From: JBOCEF01 sp047610385
GTDB lineage: Bacteria; Pseudomonadota; Alphaproteobacteria; Rhodobacterales; Rhodobacteraceae
NCBI GenBank assembly: GCA_047610385.1
Contig: JBLGAC010000024.1
Span: 1 to 57,523 of the forward strand
DNA length: 57,523 nucleotides
Direction of reading: 5' to 3'
Shown: one piece after another, positions 1 through 8,300 of the stretch
Layout of the letters: each line of letters opens with the position of its first letter
Position numbering within the stretch: the stretch's first letter is position 1
The notes under the pieces: model-generated
What the model was told of the DNA's origin: nothing
Databases searched by the model: none
The model's input: the letters and a program-made list of their open reading frames with translations, nothing else
Program-made: the position numbers and the translations under genes

Positions 1-71
1 CCCCTACGTTCTACAGCGCCCGCACTTGGGTGCTGATCGACCCGATGCGTTTTATCCTCTGGCCTTTTTGA
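1..71 (+). CDS. possible 3' end of an upstream gene (partial)
   Basis: One forward frame is open from the window edge to a TGA at 69-71. It ends in a hydrophobic, tryptophan-rich tail (RTWVLIDPMRFILWPF). The composition would suit the end of a membrane protein, but 22 codons are too few to assign a family and the other frames cannot be excluded. Confidence 0.22.
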   Translation, partial: PTFYSARTWVLIDPMRFILWPF

Positions 72-117
72 TACTTTAAGGCTGCGTCCGATCCGTCTAC
101 AGCTGAAAGTCGCTGTC

Positions 118-450
118 ATGAATCGCACATTTACCGCTATTTCCTTGCTCGCTGCTGCGTGCGCGGCAAGCACAGTCTTTGCGGCCGATCTGGTCGTGAT
201 CGACAGCAATGTCGCCACGCTTCCCATAGGCTCCACCGCGCCAGAGGCGCAGGCGGTGGTGCTCAGCTCAGGCCAGTCATTGACCCTGATCGGGGCTGAT
301 GGCAGCACGCTCGTGGTCGCGGGGCCGTATTCGGGCCCGCTGGGCCTTGGTGCATCCGCCGCGCCGGGGGCGTTGTCGCGTCTCGCCAAATCGCGCGAAA
401 GCTCCACCCATGTGGTTGGTGCCATCCGCGCCCCGTCCTGGGATCAGTGA
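118..450 (+). CDS. small secreted protein of unknown function, upstream of the TPS-CHAT operon
   Basis: This is a 110-residue protein with a clear Sec signal peptide (hydrophobic ISLLAAACAASTVFA, likely cleavage near residue 22-23). The mature part is Gly/Val/Ser-rich, with alternating hydrophobic residues suggesting beta strands, and a GPYSGPLG motif around residues 70-77. I do not recognise a named family. I recall similar short secreted proteins with a GPYxG motif beside haemagglutinin and CHAT genes in Rhodobacterales, which is memory and not a search result. It lies 172 bp upstream of tpsB in the same orientation, with an AT-rich gap between, so it may have its own transcript. The ribosome-binding site is weak (GAAAG about 8 nt upstream). 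Confidence 0.7.
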   Translation: MNRTFTAISLLAAACAASTVFAADLVVIDSNVATLPIGSTAPEAQAVVLSSGQSLTLIGADGSTLVVAGPYSGPLGLGASAAPGALSRLAKSRESSTHVVGAIRAPSWDQ

Positions 451-538
451 GACACCGCCAAGGGGGGTGCGGCTGCTCTCGTGCGATCTTTGCTTTGGGA
501 TCTTTACAGAATCCGCGCGTCGGTGTGACGGTGCGGCG

Positions 539-572
539 TGCAGAAAAATGATGTAAATAATTTGCAGAAAAA
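539..572 (+). promoter_or_regulatory. paired 10-bp direct repeats in the AT-rich leader of tpsB
   Basis: TGCAGAAAAA occurs at 539-548 and again at 563-572, a spacing of 24 bp or just over two helical turns. The surrounding 60 bp are the most AT-rich stretch in this part of the window and lie just upstream of the tpsB start. This geometry fits a regulator binding site or promoter region for the tpsB-tpsA-CHAT operon. No confident -35/-10 pair was found. Confidence 0.35.
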
Positions 573-622
573 CTGGTTCATAAGTTATCTTTCCTGAGTG
601 GGTTTGGGGCAAGGGGATGGGC

Positions 623-2359
623 ATGAGGATCTTTGTGCCGACGTCGGCGGCGCTGTTGCTAGCGCTGCAGCCCTCCATCGCGCCTGCCCAATCAGACTCG
701 TCCAATTCAGGGCCCGGTGCCGCAATCGCTGCGCTGACCCACATGGCTGAGGTGCCGCCCGGTCCGCTGGCAGGCCCGCCGCGTATCCCGGTCACCTCGC
801 AGACCCCGCCTGCCAACGCCGCCGACATCAGCTTTGTTCTGACTGCTATCACCCTCGCAGGTGGCACGATCTATCCCAAAGGACTGCTCGCTGCGATCTA
901 CGGTGACCGGATCGGCACGACGGTGACGCTGCTCGACCTTTTTTCCATCGCGGCGCAGCTTCAGGACCGCTACCGCGAGGACGGGTATCTTTTCACCCGC
1001 GTTCTGGTGCCAGCGCAGGACATCAACGGCGGCGCCGTGCTGCTGGAACTGATCGAAGCGGTGATCGAAGAAGTGGTGATCGAGGAACCCGCCGGCCCCC
1101 TGGGCCCGGTCCGTGCGCTGGCGGATGTCATCATCGCGCCCCTGATCGGGCGCGCCAATCCGCGGCTTACGGACATCGAGGCCACACTTCTGCGGCTCAA
1201 CGACATACCCGGCGTGACCCGTGCGGCGGCTGTGCCCAAGCTGGGCGGCGACCTGCGCGGCGGCGTAAGGCTGTTCGTGAACATGGAGCGCACGCCCCTG
1301 GAGGCGGTGATTTTCGTCGACAACCGCCAGTCACCAGTGATCGGCACTGGTCTGTACGGCGTTGTTGCATCATGGAGTTCCTGGTCACGATGGGGCGACA
1401 TTACCACGATCTCCGCCTTTGGTTCGGGCGATTTCGATGATGATTTCCCTGATGATTTTGAAGAACGCTGGACGGTGCAACTTGAACACAGCCGCTTCAT
1501 CGGATCATCGGGCCTGTCGCTGCGGCTGCGGGGGCTTTATTCTGAAACTAGACCCGGGGACGCCGTGTCTGATTTCAACATCCGCGGCACGCAACGCGAA
1601 TTTGAGGCGGGGTTCCTCTATCCACTGCGCCGCACGCGCGCGCTGTCGGCCGATCTGTCGCTGGGGCTTGAGGTGATCGAGGTCGACAGCCTCGTGCCTG
1701 CCTCTGACGGGGGTGCGGGTCTGGTGACGGCGGATGATGCGATCCGCGCGGCTTATCTGGGCGCATCGCTGGTGCAGCGCGATGCTTGGGGCGCGTCTGA
1801 GGCTGAGGTCGAACTGCGCCTTGGGCTGGACATCTTCGGTGCCAGCCGGCCAGAGGATGAGGGGCTGAGCCGCTCAGACGGCGATGGGCAATTCATGCTG
1901 ATCCGTGGCCATGCGGCGCGCACCCTGACTGTGCCAGACTTGGCGCCGTTTTCATTTTGGGGCGAGGTCCGCGCCCAGTGGGCTGACCGTGCGCTGCTGT
2001 CGCCCGAAGAATTCGCCATCGGCGGGCCGACCTTGGCGCGAGCCTATGATCCGTCAGAATACTCGGGCGATAACGGCATAGGTGTGACCGTTGAAATCCG
2101 GGTGCCGGCAAATTTTTCGCTCTTTGCGCAACCGATCGGCGCCACGCTCTATGCCTTTGGTGACGCGGCGGAAATATCGAACCTGGCGGGTGGGGCACCG
2201 GCGCATTCATCCCTGATCTCGGCGGGGTTTGGCGTGCGCGCGGTGCTGCCCGCAGGGGGCGCGCTGAACCTTGAAGCCGCCAAGCCGATCAACCAGCCGC
2301 TGGCGCGCACATCATCCGACGCGTGGCGGTTTTTCTTCAGCGCATCCAAACAGTTCTGA
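623..2359 (+). CDS. TpsB-family outer-membrane transporter (ShlB/FhaC/HecB type)
   Basis: This is the outer-membrane pore of a two-partner secretion system, predicted to export the exoprotein encoded immediately downstream. The 578-residue product has a signal peptide ending near APAQ. Two POTRA-like periplasmic modules follow (about residues 75-225, with the pattern REDGYLFTRVLVPAQDI and then LNDIPGVTRAAAVPKL). The rest is a beta barrel opening at VDNRQSPVIGTG and ending in a terminal Phe, as expected for BAM-inserted barrels. The L6-loop motif of the Omp85/TpsB superfamily, usually VRGY/F, reads ARAYDPSEYSGDNG. ATG 623 is preferred over ATG 617 because AAGGGG at 611-616 then has a 6-nt spacing. 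The next gene starts 17 bp after the stop. Confidence 0.93.
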   Translation: MRIFVPTSAALLLALQPSIAPAQSDSSNSGPGAAIAALTHMAEVPPGPLAGPPRIPVTSQTPPANAADISFVLTAITLAGGTIYPKGLLAAIYGDRIGTTVTLLDLFSIAAQLQDRYREDGYLFTRVLVPAQDINGGAVLLELIEAVIEEVVIEEPAGPLGPVRALADVIIAPLIGRANPRLTDIEATLLRLNDIPGVTRAAAVPKLGGDLRGGVRLFVNMERTPLEAVIFVDNRQSPVIGTGLYGVVASWSSWSRWGDITTISAFGSGDFDDDFPDDFEERWTVQLEHSRFIGSSGLSLRLRGLYSETRPGDAVSDFNIRGTQREFEAGFLYPLRRTRALSADLSLGLEVIEVDSLVPASDGGAGLVTADDAIRAAYLGASLVQRDAWGASEAEVELRLGLDIFGASRPEDEGLSRSDGDGQFMLIRGHAARTLTVPDLAPFSFWGEVRAQWADRALLSPEEFAIGGPTLARAYDPSEYSGDNGIGVTVEIRVPANFSLFAQPIGATLYAFGDAAEISNLAGGAPAHSSLISAGFGVRAVLPAGGALNLEAAKPINQPLARTSSDAWRFFFSASKQF

Positions 2360-2376
2360 CCCGAAGGAGCACGTCC

Positions 2377-5300
2377 ATGCCGCCCCGTTACCCCCCCCGG
2401 ATCACCCGATGCGGCGCCTCTGCGCTGGCGCTGGCGATTGCCTGTGGCTGGGCAGGGCCACTGGCGGCGGGGCCGAAGGGCGGTGTGGTGGCCCATGGCG
2501 ACGCTGCCATCATCAGCGGCGGGCAGGTCACCGCGATAAAGCAGTCAAGCGACCGGATCATCATCGATTGGCAGAGCTTCGATATCGGCGCCGATGAAGC
2601 CGTGCGGTTTGATCAGCCGGGGCGCGGGTCCGTTGCGCTGAACCGCATCAAGGCGGGCAATCCCAGCGCCATCGACGGGCGCATTGAGGCCAATGGCAAC
2701 GTCTGGATCGTGAACCCGTCAGGCGTGATGTTCGGGCACGGCGCACGGATTGATGTTGGCGGGTTGATCGTGTCGACCACTGACATCTCAGACGAAAATT
2801 TCACCAAAGGAAACATGGTCTTCAACCGCCCCGGTGATCCGGGCGCACAGATCGTCAACGACGGCGCAATCACTTTTGCCGAAGCAGGGCTGGCCGGTTT
2901 CGTGGCACCTGAGGTGATCAATCGTGGGCAGATCACCGGCCGCCTCGGGCGCATCACCATCGCGGGCAAGGACAGCTTTTCGGTCGACATCTCCGGCGAT
3001 GGAATGTTCGCGCTGGACCTGTCCGACGCAGCCCCCGCCGCCCATGCCCGTCTGGTGAACCAAGGCCTGATCGACGTGGCGGGCGGCGTGGTGGTGATCG
3101 ACGCCGCATCAGTGCGCGACGCGGTCGACGGAACCGTGTCCGCGGGGGGCGTGGTTTCCGCTGCATCTGCCGATGTTGACGGTGGAACGATCGTGCTGAC
3201 CGGCGGGCGCATTGAGGCATCGGGTGTGATCGACGCAAGCTCTGGCACAGGGATCGGCGGCACGGTCGCGATGACCGGCGATCTGGTGCATGTCCAGGCG
3301 GGCGCGCTGGTTGATGCGTCGGGCGCGCGTGGTGGCGGCATCGTGCGCATCGGCGCGCTGGCCCCCGATGCCGCGCCGATGCCCGCGCGTCGAACATTGG
3401 TCGCCGCGGGCGCCACGGTGCGCGCCAATGCAGACGTGTCCGGGACCGGCGGCGACGTGCTGGTCTGGGGCGAGGACGCATCAATGGTCCGCGGCACACT
3501 TTTCGCCGTGGGCGCCCAAACCGGTGGCCGGATTGAGATTTCTTCGCCCGCCGACATCCTGTTCACTGGGACCGCCGACGCATCCGGCGCGGTGGCGGAC
3601 GGGCTGATCCTGATCGACCCTGCATTTCTGACCATCGGGCTGATCGGCCCGAACGATCCTGCGCTGAGCGACAGCAAGATCCTGGCGGGCGAAGGCGGTG
3701 CCGGGTCCTACACCATCGCAGCCACCACGCTGAATGGGCTGAGCGGCAAGGTCCTGCTGCAAGCATCAGACACCATCCGGGTGGAGCAGGAGATTGCATT
3801 TGGCGGTGATCTGACCCTTGAAGCCGGGCGCGACATTCTGCTGTTCGCCGACATCCATGCTGGTGGCGCCCTGCTGCTTTCGGCCAATGCCGCGGTCGCG
3901 GGCGCGCCCGCAATCACCAATGGATCAATCAGGATCACGGATGGGCGCAGCATCAGTGCGGGCGGCGCACTGACCTTGCGCACCGGGGCCACTGGGCGCT
4001 TGGATGGCAGCGCAATGCTCACCTCAGATGTGCTGAGGTTGAGCGCGGGGGGCAACCTGACCGCGTCGGCGATGACGCTGTCAGGTGCGCTATCCGCCGA
4101 AAGCTATGGCACAGCTAATCTTAGCAAAAACATGATGATATCTGGCGATGTTGATGTGATAACGCATGGCGGTGCGCTGGTGTTCGCTAGCCTGAAAGGT
4201 GCTGTCTCAGGTGCGGTCACCCTCAATGCACGCGGCGGCGGCGCGGTTGCAGGCGATGTGACGATGCAGGTGGGCGGTGCGCTTAACTTGGCGGGGCTGG
4301 ATGCGCACAACGCAAACGTCCTTGCGACGGGCGGCATTCTGGGCGACGGGGTCATGTCAGTGTCGGGCGTCAGCACATTTCAGGCAAACGGGTTCGCCGT
4401 TGCATTGACCAATGTTGGCAACAGCTTCGGCGGGGAAGTTCGCGCGATCTCGCTTTCCCCGTCAGGCACAGCGATCGGCGATGTAGACATCAACGCCTCT
4501 GGCAATCTGGTGATCGGGCAGTTGGTCGGTGATGCCGCGCGGCTGCGCGCGGGCGGTGCGATTTCCCAGACCGGCGATGTGACGGTGGCAGGCGACGCGG
4601 ACATCGCGGCGGTCGGCAACATCGCGCTAACCCGCACCACCAACCGCTTTGGCGGGGCACTGAGCCTTCTTGGCCAGCATGCGTCCATCGCCAGTGAGGG
4701 GGCGCTGACGCTGGGCGCATCCACGCTCGCGTCCCTGACCGTGACTGGCGACGGACCGTTGCGCCAGAGCGGCGCGCTGGATATTGCGGGGAACGCGGCG
4801 TTTTCCACCACTGGTGGGGCGGTGGCGCTGGACGCGGGCGGCAACCAGTTCAATGGCCAGGTGTCGGTGCAGACCGGTGCTCATGGCGCCACCGCGGCGG
4901 ATGTCTCGCTGGCGGCGGCGGGGCCGATGTTGCTGGGCGCGATCAAGGCCCATGGGCTGCGCGTGGTGTCGGCAGGCGCGTTGACCCAAAACGCGGGTTT
5001 GTCGGCGACTGGCGATGTGGTGATCATATCTGATGGTTTGTTAAATCTCAACAAAGCCAATCGGATATTCGGTAAACTTAACGCGACGTCTCAGGGTTCT
5101 CAGATCACGATCGCCTCGTTTGACACAAGAATTGATGGCGCGATGACCCTGAATGCGCGGGATGGCGCATTGGTGGGCGACGTGCAGGTGCAGATCGGCG
5201 GCGTGGCCACATTGGGCACGCTGGATGCGGGGCATGCGCAGATCTTCGCGACCGATGGCATTTTTGCGCCAGACACGCTCAGCATCGCCGGGACAGCGAC

Positions 5301-8300
5301 GCTCCAAACCCGTTCGGCCGACATCTCGCTGACCGGAGTGTCCAACAGTTTTGGCGGCGAGGTCAGGCTTCTGGCCCTCGCCGCCCCCGCGAACCCCGGC
5401 GACGTCACCATCATGTCCGCGGGCGATCTCACCATCTCGCAGCTCACGGCACGAACCGCGACCGTGTCGGTGGACGGTGATCTGATGCAGAGCGGCGCGG
5501 TTTCCACCCAGGCGGCCAGTGGGTTTACCGCGACGGGAGATCTGTTTTTAGCCAACGAGGGCAATATCTTGGTTGGTGCCACTGCGTTTTCAGGTCTCGA
5601 TGTGCGCGTCGCGGTGGCGGGCGACCTGACCCTTGGCGACACCACGGCACAGACGCTGACACTCACGCTTCCCGGCAGGCTGGACCAAGAAAGCGCGGTA
5701 TCCGTCGCGGGCCTGCTGTCGCTGACGGTCGGCGACAGCGTCTCGCTTGGGCGCGCTGACAACGGGTTGGCGGAGGTTTCGGGCATCGTTTCGGGGCCAA
5801 CGACCAAATTGCGTGATGCCGACGGCTTTGCCGTGGTGGGGCTGAGCGCGATCCAGTTGCTGATCGGCACTGAGGCTGACCGGCAGGCAGGCAATATCAC
5901 CCTCGGTGGAAACTTCGGTGCAAATGCAGAGGTTTATACCCTAGGAGATGTCACCATCGACCCAGGAATTGGCGGTCAGTTCGGCGACACCGCAGTTCTG
6001 GACGCGGGCGGATCGGTGCAGGCCACCGCCGGTTTGGTCGTCGGCGATGCGGCGATGATCAAGGCGGGGCAAGATGTAATGCTGGCCAGCCTCAACGGTG
6101 GCGGCGCGACGATTGTCGGTCGGGACGTGATCGTCGATACGGTGGGGCTGAGCGGCGCGCTCATCATCGAGGCGCACAACGACCTTTGGCTTGGCGACCC
6201 GACATTGGGCACCAAGTCTTCGGCCACATCGATGGCGTTGAAGGCCGGTGGCACCGCACTGATCCGGGTGGAGCAGGAGATTGCATTTGGCGGTGATCTG
6301 ACCCTTGAAGCCGGGCGCGACATTCTGCTGTTCGCCGACATCCATGCTGGTGGCGCCCTGCTGCTTTCGGCCAATGCCGCGGTCGCGGGCGCGCCCGCAA
6401 TCACCAATGGATCAATCAGGATCACGGATGGGCGCAGCATCAGTGCGGGCGGCGCACTGACCTTGCGCACCGGGGCCACTGGGCGCTTGGATGGCAGCGC
6501 AATGCTCACCTCAGATGTGCTGAGGTTGAGCGCGGGGGGCAACCTGACCGCGTCGGCGATGACGCTGTCAGGTGCGCTATCCGCCGAAAGCTATGGCACA
6601 GCTAATCTTAGCAAAAACATGATGATATCTGGCGATGTTGATGTGATAACGCATGGCGGTGCGCTGGTGTTCGCTAGCCTGAAAGGTGCTGTCTCAGGTG
6701 CGGTCACCCTCAATGCACGCGGCGGCGGCGCGGTTGCAGGCGATGTGACGATGCAGGTGGGCGGTGCGCTTAACTTGGCGGGGCTGGATGCGCACAACGC
6801 AAACGTCCTTGCGACGGGCGGCATTCTGGGCGACGGGGTCATGTCAGTGTCGGGCGTCAGCACATTTCAGGCAAACGGGTTCGCCGTTGCATTGACCAAT
6901 GTTGGCAACAGCTTCGGCGGGGAAGTTCGCGCGATCTCGCTTTCCCCGTCAGGCACAGCGATCGGCGATGTAGACATCAACGCCTCTGGCAATCTGGTGA
7001 TCGGGCAGTTGGTCGGTGATGCCGCGCGGCTGCGCGCGGGCGGTGCGATTTCCCAGACCGGCGATGTGACGGTGGCAGGCGACGCGGACATCGCGGCGGT
7101 CGGCAACATCGCGCTAACCCGCACCACCAACCGCTTTGGCGGGGCACTGAGCCTTCTTGGCCAGCATGCGTCCATCGCCAGTGAGGGGGCGCTGACGCTG
7201 GGCGCATCCACGCTCGCGTCCCTGACCGTGACTGGCGACGGACCGTTGCGCCAGAGCGGCGCGCTGGATATTGCGGGGAACGCGGCGTTTTCCACCACTG
7301 GTGGGGCGGTGGCGCTGGACGCGGGCGGCAACCAGTTCAATGGCCAGGTGTCGGTGCAGACCGGTGCTCATGGCGCCACCGCGGCGGATGTCTCGCTGGC
7401 GGCGGCGGGGCCGATGTTGCTGGGCGCGATCAAGGCCCATGGGCTGCGCGTGGTGTCGGCAGGCGCGTTGACCCAAAACGCGGGTTTGTCGGCGACTGGC
7501 GATGTGGTGATCATATCTGATGGTTTGTTAAATCTCAACAAAGCCAATCGGATATTCGGTAAACTTAACGCGACGTCTCAGGGTTCTCAGATCACGATCG
7601 CCTCGTTTGACACAAGAATTGATGGCGCGATGACCCTGAATGCGCGGGATGGCGCATTGGTGGGCGACGTGCAGGTGCAGATCGGCGGCGTGGCCACATT
7701 GGGCACGCTGGATGCGGGGCATGCGCAGATCTTCGCGACCGATGGCATTTTTGCGCCAGACACGCTCAGCATCGCCGGGACAGCGACGCTCCAAACCCGT
7801 TCGGCCGACATCTCGCTGACCGGAGTGTCCAACAGTTTTGGCGGCGAGGTCAGGCTTCTGGCCCTCGCCGCCCCCGCGAACCCCGGCGACGTCACCATCA
7901 TGTCCGCGGGCGATCTCACCATCTCGCAGCTCACGGCACGAACCGCGACCGTGTCGGTGGACGGTGATCTGATGCAGAGCGGCGCGGTTTCCACCCAGGC
8001 GGCCAGTGGGTTTACCGCGACGGGAGATCTGTTTTTAGCCAACGAGGGCAATATCTTGGTTGGTGCCACTGCGTTTTCAGGTCTCGATGTGCGCGTCGCG
8101 GTGGCGGGCGACCTGACCCTTGGCGACACCACGGCACAGACGCTGACACTCACGCTTCCCGGCAGGCTGGACCAAGAAAGCGCGGTATCCGTCGCGGGCC
8201 TGCTGTCGCTGACGGTCGGCGACAGCGTCTCGCTTGGGCGCGCTGACAACGGGTTGGCGGAGGTTTCGGGCATCGTTTCGGGGCCAACGACCAAATTGCG

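Noticed and set aside
5100..5900. Long minus-strand open frames inside the exoprotein gene (266 codons, repeated at 7587-8387)
   Set aside because: Ser/Pro/Thr-rich antisense shadows of GC-rich coding DNA, with no ribosome-binding site; the repetition is explained by the tandem duplication.
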